Shown: positions 17,117 to 24,720 of the stretch, one piece after another
Layout: each line of letters opens with the position of its first letter
How positions within the stretch are numbered: position 1 is the stretch's first letter
Assembly (NCBI GenBank): GCA_021404685.1
Contig: QWHC01000001.1
Coordinates: 186,001-250,000 of the forward strand
Direction: 5' to 3'
DNA from: Chloroflexi bacterium CFX4
Lineage (GTDB): Bacteria > Chloroflexota > Anaerolineae > Aggregatilineales > UBA2796
Length of the DNA stretch: 64,000 bases
Translations under genes and position numbers: made by a program
Notes under the pieces: generated by a model
What the model saw: the letters and a program-made list of their open reading frames with translations, nothing else
What the model was told of the DNA's origin: nothing
Databases searched by the model: none

Positions 17117-18739
17117 TTAGTTGCCCCAATCAGTGGCGATGATCACATCTTCTTCGGTTTGGGTCAGTTGGTAAAGCTCGCCCGATCCGACGATCACGAC
17201 GTAGAGTTCCCACTTGTTGCCGCGCTTGGCAGAGAAGATGATATGCTCACCATCGGGCGACCATAGCGGACGCGCACATTCGCCGAAATCTTCGACCAAC
17301 GCCCGCCGATTGCTGCCATCAGCATTGATCACAAACAGATCAACGCGCCCACCGTTCGCCGCGCCCGCCGCAAAGGCGATCTGCTTGCCATCGGGCGACC
17401 AGGACGGCGCCGATTCGATCAGATCACTGCCGTCCTCAGTCAGTGCCAGCTCTGGCGCAAACTCATCATTGACTGGTACAACGTAGAGATCGGTAGCGCG
17501 TCCGCCAATATCGGTGCGGTCAGAGATGAAGGCGATTTGCCTTCCATCAGGCGAGATTGCTGCCCAAGTGTTCACGCCGCTATCGCGGGCGGTCACACGG
17601 CGCACTTGCAGCGGTTCAAGGGTCGGTTCAAGCGTTGGTGCAAGGGTTGGCTCAAGCGTGGCGGTGCTGCCTTCGGGTGTGTTGGTTGGCAGTGGCGTCT
17701 CGGTTGGCACAGGCGTTGGCAGCTCATTGCTCACAAGGCGCAGCGGCAAATAATATACATCAGAGGTACCGTCATTCTCACCTGCAATATTGCGTGCGAT
17801 GAATACAACGCCTTCGCCGTTACGGGCAACCGAGAGCATTGCCTGATCGGCTAAGGGCGGCTGATTGCGCCAGAAGGCGCTGAATTCCTGCGGCTGCGAA
17901 CCGTTTAGATTAGCTATGCGGAATAAGAGCTGTGGGCGCGCACCACTGACCAAGCGCGCATAGATGAAGCGCCTGCCATCTGGCACGAAGCGCCCATAGT
18001 CGCCGCGTTCGCGCTCAGTCAGCGGCGTTTGCGCGCCTGTGGCAAGGTCATAAAGGAACATTGGCAAGTAGCCATCACGGGTAAGCGGCGTGCCATACTG
18101 CACGATCAAGCGCCCTGACAAGGTGAAGGGCAGCGAGGGCAGCGCAGTGGGTGCGAATCCGCCGCGTGGTGTGGGTTGCGGCGAGGGCGTCCAGGTGGGT
18201 GGCAGTTGGCGGGCAATGCGCGTCAGGTCGGCGGCAGCCGTCTGAGTGATGATGGCTGCCGCGGCGGCCGCCGTTGCCGTCCGAAGGCTCTCATCAGGCG
18301 TCTCGGTGGCAAGCACGGCAAAGGTCGGCGTTGGCTGATCAGCACCGCCGCCGCCGCCGAAAATGATCAGCACTAAGACCAGCAGCACGACCACACCACC
18401 GCCCACAATGGCAATTGTGCGGAGCGTTGTCTTTTGATCTTGGGCATCGTCAGCCGTGCTGAAGGGCGAGGTAAACGCGCCAAAGCTGATCTGTTCCAGC
18501 ATTTGCTTCGCTTTTTCGTTATCCGGGTTGATCACAACGACATTGCCTAAGCAAACGCGGCGCTCCTCGATGGATTCCGCAACAGAGGCAAGCCAGAACC
18601 AGCCCTTTTCGTTGTATTGATCAAGTGCTACGACTTCGCGCAGTTTAGTGCGCGCCGTCTCTTTATCGCCCGCACGGGCGGCTGCCATACCTTCGCGCAG
18701 CAGTTGTTCGACTTTGGGATCAGAGGATGGTGTAGTCAC
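17117..18739 (-). CDS. TPR-TM-PD40 beta-propeller protein (paralogue 1)
   Basis: A 540-residue membrane-anchored protein. Residues 7-82 form two TPR-like units (NEKGWFWLASVAESIEERR, then INPDNEKAKQMLEQI). One membrane helix lies at about 107-127, followed by glycines and a Pro/Thr linker. The remainder is a WD40-like PD40/TolB propeller with repeats such as AAISPDGRQIAFISD, SWSPDGKQIAFAAG and LWSPDGEHIIFSA. The topology suggests a cytoplasmic TPR and an external propeller. Function is unknown; it probably binds partners on both sides. It shares its architecture with the next two upstream genes, 24 and about 1570 bp away, likely in one operon. Confidence 0.8.
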   Translation of the reverse strand: MTTPSSDPKVEQLLREGMAAARAGDKETARTKLREVVALDQYNEKGWFWLASVAESIEERRVCLGNVVVINPDNEKAKQMLEQISFGAFTSPFSTADDAQDQKTTLRTIAIVGGGVVVLLVLVLIIFGGGGGADQPTPTFAVLATETPDESLRTATAAAAAAIITQTAAADLTRIARQLPPTWTPSPQPTPRGGFAPTALPSLPFTLSGRLIVQYGTPLTRDGYLPMFLYDLATGAQTPLTERERGDYGRFVPDGRRFIYARLVSGARPQLLFRIANLNGSQPQEFSAFWRNQPPLADQAMLSVARNGEGVVFIARNIAGENDGTSDVYYLPLRLVSNELPTPVPTETPLPTNTPEGSTATLEPTLAPTLEPTLEPLQVRRVTARDSGVNTWAAISPDGRQIAFISDRTDIGGRATDLYVVPVNDEFAPELALTEDGSDLIESAPSWSPDGKQIAFAAGAANGGRVDLFVINADGSNRRALVEDFGECARPLWSPDGEHIIFSAKRGNKWELYVVIVGSGELYQLTQTEEDVIIATDWGN

Positions 18740-18763
18740 GCGGTAGACGCTCCTTTCACGGGC

Positions 18764-20293
18764 TTAAGGTCTTACTTTGGGCGAATAGGTGTTTTCTGGG
18801 AAGTTGGTGATTTGTTCAACGTTCCGCCCGTCCGTTGTCATGCTGAAGATGTTGAATACGCCGCCGTTGCGCGTGGAGCTAAAGAAAATATAGCGCCCAT
18901 CAGACGACCACGACGGATCACGGTTTTCTGCGCCGCCATCACCAAAGGTGATCGGGCGTTTATCGCTGCCATCGGCGCGCATTAGCATGATGCGTGAGCC
19001 GCGCCCTTGCACAGAAACGTAGGCAATCTGGCTGCCGTCTGGCGACCACACGGGCGAAAAATTCTGCCCGCCAGTAGTTAGTTGGATGGTTGCCTCACGC
19101 CCTTCTTTGGTCAGGTCGCGCACGAAAATTTGCAACGAGCCGCCTCTGCCGGTTGGGTCAGCCGCATAGGCGATCTTCGTGCCATCAGGTGACCATGACG
19201 GATCCGTTTCGATGCCGCGTCCGTCCGTAATGCGCTGCACGGCTGGCTCGCCAAAGCGATAGATGAAAATATCATCAATCTGCACATCGTCAGAGGCAAA
19301 GGTGATCGCCGTACCATCGGGCGACCATGCCACTGCGCGGGCGCGTGTGTTGGGCATTTCAAGCGCCATTTGTGCGTTGCTGCCATCCGCGTCCGCCGTG
19401 AAGATTTGCTCTCTGCCATCCACAAGGGCAGTATAGGCAATCTTTGTGCCATCTGACGACCAAGCGGGGAAGGTGAATGGTTCGCCGGGCGGCGTCAGGC
19501 GGCGTTCGCCACTGCCATCGGCGCGGCTGCTAAAGACGGCGGGCAAGCCGTCTACCTCCCGCAAGTAGAGCAGCGTATAGGCGCTCAGCGGCGGCAGGGT
19601 CGGTAAAGGGGTGGCGGTTGGTGGCGGAGTCGGCGTGAGGGTTGGCGTCCAGGTGGGTGGCACCGCAAAGGGATTCGCCTGCACGGTCACGATCACGATG
19701 GGCGGCGTGGGCGTTGGCAGCGGCGTATTGTTCTGTGCGGCGGCGGTGGTGGCAGCCAGCAGGACGCTGGTTGGCACGGGCGTCGGCTCGCCGAGAATTG
19801 CCGATGGGTTGGTCAGGACTGTGATGCCGATCACAATTGCCAGCACTGAAATCACTGCAATGCCAATGGCAATTGGGTTCATGGGCGTGCCTTCGCGCTG
19901 GCTGCGCCATGCCTCAGCGGTGCCGGGCGTGGTGGTGCCGGCGCGCATGGTGGGCGCTTTCACGGACGGCTGGTTGGGTGTGCGTTGGCTAACGCTCGGC
20001 GGTGCGCTGCTGGCGGGCGGCTTGATGGCAGCCGATGAAGGCGGCGAGGGGCGCAGAGTCTCTAGGGCGCGGCGTGCCTCATCATTTTGAGGGTTAATAT
20101 CTAGCACGTTTTCGTAACAAATGCGGCGTTCGCGCGGCGTATCCACCACACGCGCCAAAAGCAGCCACGCCTGCTCATTGTTATCGTCTATTGCAAGTGC
20201 CTGTTCAAGCAGTTTGCGCGCATCGGGCTTATTGCCGCTGAGGATTGTTTTTCGAGCTTCCCTGAGCAGCTTGCTGAGTTCTTCGCTTGCCAC
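18764..20293 (-). CDS. TPR-TM-PD40 beta-propeller protein (paralogue 2)
   Basis: 509 residues with the same plan as its neighbour: TPR-like units at 5-80 (NEQAWLLLARVVDTPRERR, INPQNDEARRALETL), a Ser/Pro-rich spacer, one membrane helix at about 140-161, a Pro-Thr linker ending PPTATPLPTLPPLSAY, and PD40 blades (WSSDGTKIAY, WSPDGTAITF, WSPDGTKIAY, WSPDGSQIAY, WSSDGRYIFF). Compared with paralogue 1, the spacer is inserted before the helix. Spacing to neighbours is 15-24 bp. The role is unknown; a surface-exposed propeller with a cytoplasmic TPR would suit a sensor or assembly scaffold, which is inferred. Confidence 0.8.
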   Translation of the reverse strand: MASEELSKLLREARKTILSGNKPDARKLLEQALAIDDNNEQAWLLLARVVDTPRERRICYENVLDINPQNDEARRALETLRPSPPSSAAIKPPASSAPPSVSQRTPNQPSVKAPTMRAGTTTPGTAEAWRSQREGTPMNPIAIGIAVISVLAIVIGITVLTNPSAILGEPTPVPTSVLLAATTAAAQNNTPLPTPTPPIVIVTVQANPFAVPPTWTPTLTPTPPPTATPLPTLPPLSAYTLLYLREVDGLPAVFSSRADGSGERRLTPPGEPFTFPAWSSDGTKIAYTALVDGREQIFTADADGSNAQMALEMPNTRARAVAWSPDGTAITFASDDVQIDDIFIYRFGEPAVQRITDGRGIETDPSWSPDGTKIAYAADPTGRGGSLQIFVRDLTKEGREATIQLTTGGQNFSPVWSPDGSQIAYVSVQGRGSRIMLMRADGSDKRPITFGDGGAENRDPSWSSDGRYIFFSSTRNGGVFNIFSMTTDGRNVEQITNFPENTYSPKVRP

Positions 20294-20308
20294 GCCAAAG
20301 CCTCCCTT

Positions 20309-20677
20309 TTAACTGGTGATGATGAAAACAATTACGCCAACAATGACGAGGATCACCATCACGATGATGATAAGCCGAATGCCAAATGCCATCGAGGCTT
20401 GTTCGCTGCGCTCAATGGCGCGATCCATCGCTGTGATCAGCTCTTGCGCCTTCTTGTTATTCGGGTTAATGCTTAAGACGGTCTGCAAAATGCGGCGGCG
20501 CTCGGTCTGATCATCCTCAACAGCAGCCAACCACAGCCAAGCGCGTTCATTGCGCCGATCCGCCGTCAATACTTGGTTAAAAATGCCTTTAGCCGATTCC
20601 TTATTGCCGCGCCGCGCAGCATCAATGCCGATCTGCATCATGTTTTCGAGGTTTGGTTCTTCTGGCGGTCTGCTCAT
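20309..20677 (-). CDS. Small TPR protein with C-terminal membrane anchor (paralogue 3)
   Basis: 122 residues that correspond to the N-terminal half of the two larger neighbours: TPR-like units (NERAWLWLAAVEDDQTERRR, INPNNKKAQELITAMD) and a single membrane helix at 98-120, ending right after it, with no propeller. It is the first gene of the three and has its own promoter. Whether it is a truncated copy or a purpose-made short partner cannot be told; the clean stop directly after the helix argues for a functional tail-anchored protein. Confidence 0.78.
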   Translation of the reverse strand: MSRPPEEPNLENMMQIGIDAARRGNKESAKGIFNQVLTADRRNERAWLWLAAVEDDQTERRRILQTVLSINPNNKKAQELITAMDRAIERSEQASMAFGIRLIIIVMVILVIVGVIVFIITS

Positions 20678-20734
20678 CTTTTGCTCCCAAAGTTGCGCGT
20701 CAAGGACGTTTCGCCACGTCTGCTCACGTCCTTA

Positions 20735-20763
20735 TTTATAGTCTACCACAGCGCAGCCTGCAA
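20735..20763 (-). promoter_or_regulatory. Promoter of the TPR/PD40 gene row
   Basis: On the minus strand TTGCAG (20763-20758) and TATAAA (20740-20735) are 17 bp apart. Transcription would start near 20728, giving a leader of about 50 nt that holds GGACGT/ACGTC inverted repeats. Confidence 0.7.
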
Positions 20764-20872
20764 CAGGAAAGATAGACTATAACAAGGGCGTATGGATGCG
20801 GCATAACGCGCAACGGGCGGAATAATCCGCCCGCCGGGTGAGCAGTGAGAGGTATCGGCGCAGGTAAGTGGC

Positions 20873-21352
20873 TTACAACGCCTTGATGATCTCGATTGCC
20901 TCTTGCACGTGCTTAGCACCGTTCATCATATCGGCAAAGCGGTGGCGGATGATGCCGTCCCGATCTAGGATGAAGGTAACGCGGTTATTCATCAAGCCGA
21001 AGGCTGTGCGCGCATCATAGAGCTTATGCACCTTGCCGCGCTCATCGCTGAGCAGGGTGTAGGGCAAGCGGTAGCGCTGAGCGAATTTGCGCTGTTCAGA
21101 GGGCGGATCGTCGCTGATGCCAATCACCGTCACATTCTGATCGCTAAAAGTGATATAGGCATCCCGAAAAGCGCAAGCTTCGACCGTGCAGACGGGCGAA
21201 CTTGCCTTCGGGTAGAAGAACAGGACAATAGCGCCCTTGCCGAGCAGATCGGCAAGGCGGACGGGCTGCTCATTCTGATCAAGCAGGGTGAAGTCAGGCG
21301 CACGGTTGCCAACCTCACTGCCGATAGTTATCTCAGTTTTTGGTGCGGTCAT
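20873..21352 (-). CDS. bcp: Thioredoxin-dependent peroxiredoxin, Bcp/PrxQ type
   Basis: A 159-residue peroxiredoxin that reduces H2O2 and alkyl hydroperoxides using thioredoxin-like donors. The active site is SSPVCTVEACAFRD, with peroxidatic C55 and resolving C60 five residues apart, the PrxQ pattern. The usual T in PxxxT-C is replaced by the S-S-P-V-C form, which is seen in some family members. The downstream GISDDPPSEQRKFAQRYRLPY is also typical. It is divergent from dnaJ, sharing a 278-bp promoter region. Confidence 0.93.
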   Translation of the reverse strand: MTAPKTEITIGSEVGNRAPDFTLLDQNEQPVRLADLLGKGAIVLFFYPKASSPVCTVEACAFRDAYITFSDQNVTVIGISDDPPSEQRKFAQRYRLPYTLLSDERGKVHKLYDARTAFGLMNNRVTFILDRDGIIRHRFADMMNGAKHVQEAIEIIKAL

Positions 21353-21392
21353 GGTGATCTATCCATTCCAACCTTATACATTTATTATATAA

Positions 21393-21421
21393 AGATAAAA
21401 CAGAGGTACTGCATTGTCAAA
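21393..21421 (-). promoter_or_regulatory. Promoter of bcp
   Basis: On the minus strand TTGACA (21421-21416) and TATCTT (21398-21393) are 17 bp apart. A TATAAT-like box directly follows at 21390-21385 but is 25 bp from the -35. The leader is about 35 nt. Confidence 0.7.
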
Positions 21422-21540
21422 TAAGCTGCGAATGAGTGCGCGGTATTTTGTTCCGAACACGGGAATCTGTATCGGGATGCCATTCCCATAGCGATCAACC
21501 TCCCCGTCGCGAACAGGTTGGCGCGCCGCGCCTTCCACGG

Positions 21541-21569
21541 TTGTCTAGGCGCACAATCAATGATAAGAT
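21541..21569 (+). promoter_or_regulatory. Candidate promoter of dnaJ
   Basis: TTGTCT (21541-21546) and TAAGAT (21564-21569) with 17-bp spacing precede dnaJ by 60 bp. The match is moderate (4 of 6 in each box). No CIRCE-type inverted repeat is seen. Confidence 0.5.
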
Positions 21570-21599
21570 CAAACCGTGTGTGAATGTGTATACCCAACT

Positions 21600-21622
21600 G
21601 CCGATCTGTTTCGGCTTTTTTT
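21600..21622 (+). terminator. Terminator-like hairpin directly before dnaJ
   Basis: GCCGA (21600-21604), a 6-nt loop and TCGGC (21611-21615) are followed by seven T residues (21616-21622), ending 8 nt before the dnaJ ATG. A 5-bp stem is short, but the T-run is strong. It could end a short upstream transcript, attenuate dnaJ, or act as a temperature-sensitive leader element. Confidence 0.5.
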
Positions 21623-21630
21623 GGTGAGAG

Positions 21631-22815
21631 ATGGTTAACCAGACAATGCCGCGAGACCTCTATGAGATTCTAGGCGTGGCGCGCAACGCCAGCCCTGAAG
21701 AAGTGAAAAAAGCCTACCGTCGGTTGGCAAAACAATATCATCCCGATGCGAATCAAGGCACGGAAGCTGAAGAACGCATCCGCGAGATCAACGCAGCCTA
21801 TGCCATCCTCAGCGATCCTGAAAAGCGCGCCCGCTATGACCGCTACGGCATGGCAGGCATTGATCCGCAAGCGGGCGGCTTTGGCGGCTTTAACGGCGGC
21901 TTCAGTGATTTGGGCGAGATGTTCGAGGAAATTTTCGGCGCCTTCACAGGGCAAAGCACACGCCGCAACAGCAGCAGCGCACGCCGCCAACCGCGTGCTG
22001 GGCGCGATATTCGCTACGATATGACGCTCACCTTTGAAGAGGCGATCTTTGGCGTGACCAAAGATATTGAAATTATGCGCCTTGAAAACTGTGAGACATG
22101 CAGCGGCACAGGCGCAGAACCCGGCACCGCACCGCGCCGCTGCACCGAATGCGGCGGTAGTGGCGAAGTGCGCCAAGTGCGCCAGACCTTCCTTGGCAGC
22201 ATGGTGACCGTAGCTGCCTGTCCGCGTTGCAGCGGCACGGGCGAGATTATCGAGACGCCCTGCCAAACCTGCCGCGGTCAGGGTAAGGTGCGCCGTTCGC
22301 GCAAGATCAGCGTGACGGTGCCGGGCGGTGTGGATGACTCGACGCGCTTGCGGGTGGTTGGCGAAGGCGAGCCGGGCGAAAACGGCGGCCCTAACGGCAA
22401 TGTGCAGGTCTTTTTCCGCGTGCAGCCGCACGAATTCTTCAAGCGCCGCGAGTTCGATATCATCCTTGATTTCAAGATCAACGTGGCGCAGGCAGCCCTC
22501 GGCGCAACGGTCAACATTCCGACGGTGGATGGCGATGAAAAGCTGACTATTCCAGCCGGCACGCAAAGCGGCAAGGTCTTTACGCTGCGCGGCAAGGGCG
22601 CACCACGCATTCGCGGCGATGGCAGCTCGGCAGGGCGTGGTGATCAGCTTGTCGTAGTGCAGGTGGAAGTGCCAACACGCCTAAACGCCGAACAGCGCAA
22701 ACTCTTTGAAGAACTTTCGCGCACCTTTGGCGATACTTCTGAGCCGCAGCGCGGCGGCAAAGGCTTTTTTGATCGTCTTGCCGATTTCTTCAGCGGCGAA
22801 GGCAGCCGTTCCTGA
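21631..22815 (+). CDS. dnaJ: Chaperone DnaJ (Hsp40, type I)
   Basis: A 394-residue co-chaperone that stimulates DnaK ATPase activity. The J domain covers residues 7-72 with HPD at 37-39. A Gly/Phe-rich stretch ([10 protein letters not shown]) follows, then four zinc-finger repeats [24 protein letters not shown] and CQTCRGQG, and the substrate-binding beta domains to FSGEGSRS. All elements are intact. ATG 21631 is taken as the start; ATG 21646 (MPRDLYEIL) is possible because the GGTGAG ahead of 21631 is very close. No dnaK or grpE is adjacent. Confidence 0.95.
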   Translation: MVNQTMPRDLYEILGVARNASPEEVKKAYRRLAKQYHPDANQGTEAEERIREINAAYAILSDPEKRARYDRYGMAGIDPQAGGFGGFNGGFSDLGEMFEEIFGAFTGQSTRRNSSSARRQPRAGRDIRYDMTLTFEEAIFGVTKDIEIMRLENCETCSGTGAEPGTAPRRCTECGGSGEVRQVRQTFLGSMVTVAACPRCSGTGEIIETPCQTCRGQGKVRRSRKISVTVPGGVDDSTRLRVVGEGEPGENGGPNGNVQVFFRVQPHEFFKRREFDIILDFKINVAQAALGATVNIPTVDGDEKLTIPAGTQSGKVFTLRGKGAPRIRGDGSSAGRGDQLVVVQVEVPTRLNAEQRKLFEELSRTFGDTSEPQRGGKGFFDRLADFFSGEGSRS

Positions 22816-22842
22816 CCAATCAACAAGGCACCGTTGGAAAAT

Positions 22843-22874
22843 GAAAAAGCCTCCGCGTAGTGCGAGGCTTTTTC
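22843..22874 (+). terminator. Strong terminator after dnaJ
   Basis: GAAAAAGCCTC (22843-22853) pairs perfectly with GAGGCTTTTTC (22864-22874) over a 10-nt loop. It has both an A-run before and a T-run within the 3' arm, so it could work in both directions. It is 27 bp after the dnaJ stop. Confidence 0.9.
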
Positions 22875-22908
22875 ACGAGAAGAACGAGGCGCGGCGGCAG
22901 TGCGCGTT

Positions 22909-23020
22909 CAATGATGCTGCGATGCGTGTGCGTTAGGTTGCCCGATGCGGCTTCAGTGAATTTCCAATGCGAGCCCGATGCTGCTGCAATGTAGCGACGA
23001 TGCAAGAGCGATGTAAGGCT
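22909..23020. repeat. 11-bp phased repeat array (consensus c-R-ATG-Y plus 5)
   Basis: ATG (or GTG) triplets preceded by C-purine recur at exactly 11-bp steps: 22945, 22956 (GTG), 22967, 22978, 22989, 23000 and 23011, with an out-of-phase pair at 22911/22922. Units include CGATGCTGCTG, CAATGTAGCGA and CGATGCAAGAG. Only the first six positions are conserved. This stretch holds no convincing gene. Confidence 0.6.
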
Positions 23021-23153
23021 GTTATGGGTTGTCGGTGCGATTACAATGGTTCCGCGTTGCGAGTACGTTGCGTTTGCAGTGATGCTGTGTTGTTGCCTCG
23101 CTTTCTGACTATATGATAACAGGCAAAAGTAACGATGTGTGTTACAAAATGGG

Positions 23154-23202
23154 CGATTTCATGAAAATTTTGTGAAATCGGCGCAAATTTGTGAAATCGG
23201 CT
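23154..23202. repeat. Clustered GTGAAATCGG direct and inverted repeats
   Basis: CGATTTCA (23154-23161) and TGAAATCG (23173-23180) form an 8-8 inverted repeat with an 11-bp AT-rich spacer, and a second direct copy GTGAAATCGGC starts at 23191, 19 bp after the first. The pattern is that of a multi-site operator, but it is about 310 bp upstream of the next start codon. The rest of 23203-23445 shows nothing I can support. Confidence 0.5.
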
Positions 23203-23454
23203 AATTGGCAATTCTTCACTGCCCCTTCTAAGGCAACTCTAGAAGCGCTTTCAAAATTTGTGGAGACCAACTGCTTTTGCCTGCGGTGCTTTTGAGCGAG
23301 CTTCCCTCTCAAGCTTACCCTGTTTTGAAATGCGCCCTCAGTATGCCGAGCTTTACCTTTAACTTGTGCAAAAAATCACGTTTTATATAGGTGAAACTTT
23401 GCTTTAAGCCATACGCCTTGATCAGGCGCGGATCGGCTTGTATAGTTGCCTGTA

Positions 23455-23473
23455 GTTGCAAATGATTTGCAAC
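23455..23473. promoter_or_regulatory. Perfect 19-bp palindrome, candidate Fur-family box
   Basis: GTTGCAAAT-G-ATTTGCAAC is a perfect 9-1-9 inverted repeat ending 38 bp before the start of the ferric-iron binding-protein gene. The 9-1-9 geometry and AATGATT core are those of Fur-family (Fur/Mur/Zur) operators. Together with the gene order it suggests metal-dependent repression of the iron operon. Confidence 0.7.
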
Positions 23474-23511
23474 AAGTGATTGCTATACGTTTCCAAATGG
23501 AGTTTCCAACC

Positions 23512-24540
23512 ATGTTCACTTTCCGTCGTGTTGTTGCGCTGGCTGTGCTGCTGGCGTTGATCTTGGCTGGTACAGGTGCTGCCACAGCGCAAACGCGCCA
23601 GATCGTCAATGTTTATTCAGCACGCCACTATGGCGCCATGGAGCAGGTCTTCGTCAAGTTCACTGAGGCAACAGGCATTGAAGTGCGCCTTTCGCAAGGT
23701 TCGCCACAGGCGCTGCTCACCCGCTTAGAGCAGGAAGGCGCCCAGACGCCTGCCGATGTGTTCTTCTCAATTGATACTGGCACACTGGCACTGGCGGCTG
23801 AAAAAGGCTTGTTCCAGCCCATTGACTCTGAGGTGCTGCGCGCAAACGTGCCAGAGATGCTCCGCGATGCCGAGAATCGTTGGTTCGGTCTCAGCCAGCG
23901 CATCCGCACCATTATGTATAACCCTGAGAAGGTTGATCCAAGCGAACTCTCCACCTATGAAGCGCTTGCCGATCCCAAGTGGAAGGGTCGCCTGTGTTTG
24001 CGCCCTGCCACCAACATCTACACAATCTCGTTGGTTGCCAGCCTGATCGCGGCGTTGGGCGAAGAAAAGGCAGAAGAAGTGGTGAAGGGCTGGGTTGCCA
24101 ACCAGCCGCAGATGATTGATAGCGACACGCGCATCCTAGAGACGGTTGCCGCCGGCGGCTGCGATGTGGCGATCACCAACCACTACTATTTGGCGCGCCT
24201 CTACGAGCAGAACCCTGACTTTGGCGTGAAGCCGTTCTGGGCAAATCAGGAAGATCGCGGTGTGCATCGTAATGTGGCAGGTGCCGGTGTGACGGCAAAC
24301 GCCGCCAACCGTGAGAACGCCATCAAGCTTCTGGAATGGCTGAGCGATGCGGAGACGGGGCAGGCGGCTGATCTGAGCGGCTTGCCCGGCGGCAACTACG
24401 AATTCCCAACCAATGTGAACGCCAAAGTACATCCCATCACCGAGAGCTTTGGCACCTTCAAGGTGGACGAACTGCCCTTGACCGAACTCGGCAAGTATCA
24501 GCAGGCAGCCATTGATCTGCTTGGGCGCGCCGGTTACTAG
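23512..24540 (+). CDS. Ferric-iron ABC transporter, substrate-binding protein
   Basis: A 342-residue exported protein of the FbpA/FutA family. The start is ATG 23512, with GGAG 9 bp upstream and a signal peptide (MFTFRRVVALAVLLALILAG, cleavage after about ATA-Q). The adjacent tyrosines Y225-Y226 in NHYYLARLY correspond to the dityrosine pair that coordinates Fe3+ in FbpA. VYSARHYGAMEQVFVKF at the mature N-terminus is also typical. It captures ferric iron outside the membrane and delivers it to the permease encoded 180 bp downstream. There is no lipobox Cys. Confidence 0.9.
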   Translation: MFTFRRVVALAVLLALILAGTGAATAQTRQIVNVYSARHYGAMEQVFVKFTEATGIEVRLSQGSPQALLTRLEQEGAQTPADVFFSIDTGTLALAAEKGLFQPIDSEVLRANVPEMLRDAENRWFGLSQRIRTIMYNPEKVDPSELSTYEALADPKWKGRLCLRPATNIYTISLVASLIAALGEEKAEEVVKGWVANQPQMIDSDTRILETVAAGGCDVAITNHYYLARLYEQNPDFGVKPFWANQEDRGVHRNVAGAGVTANAANRENAIKLLEWLSDAETGQAADLSGLPGGNYEFPTNVNAKVHPITESFGTFKVDELPLTELGKYQQAAIDLLGRAGY

Positions 24541-24570
24541 TCAGCCCTGCAAGATTTACCTTACCCAAAT

Positions 24571-24592
24571 CCCGCTCTGCGCGCAGGGCGGG
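24571..24592 (+). other. Intra-operon hairpin after the binding-protein gene
   Basis: CCCGCTCTG and CAGGGCGGG (one T-G pair) form a 9-bp stem over CGCG, with no T-run. Such structures between binding-protein and permease genes often protect the upstream mRNA from decay and lower permease output. A function here is inferred. Confidence 0.5.
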
Positions 24593-24605
24593 ACTTTCCA
24601 GAACA

Positions 24606-24653
24606 CCTCTGATTCCCTTTTCCTGCCTGCGGGGAAAGGGCTAGGGATAGAGG
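24606..24653. repeat. Dispersed CCCTTTTCC/GGGGAAAGGG palindrome
   Basis: A 9-bp stem (24615-24623 with 24632-24640) nested in a CCTCT/AGAGG outer stem (24606-24610 with 24649-24653). Part of the same wording (CTCCCCTTTCCCTGC) appears again at about 39097-39111, so this looks like a dispersed intergenic element. Confidence 0.5.
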
Positions 24654-24720
24654 TTTCAGGCACGCAACGTCCTGTTCGTTGGGCTGTTTTTATTGTAGGT
24701 TTTGGTAGATAGGAAAACAC

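Noticed and set aside
22820..23005. 60-codon minus-strand frame across the phased repeat array
   Set aside because: Its composition follows the repeat units and it overlaps the dnaJ terminator; no ribosome site or homology is visible.
22909..23020. CRISPR array
   Set aside because: The period is 11 bp with only six conserved bases; CRISPR repeats are 23-47 bp with unique spacers, and no cas genes are present.
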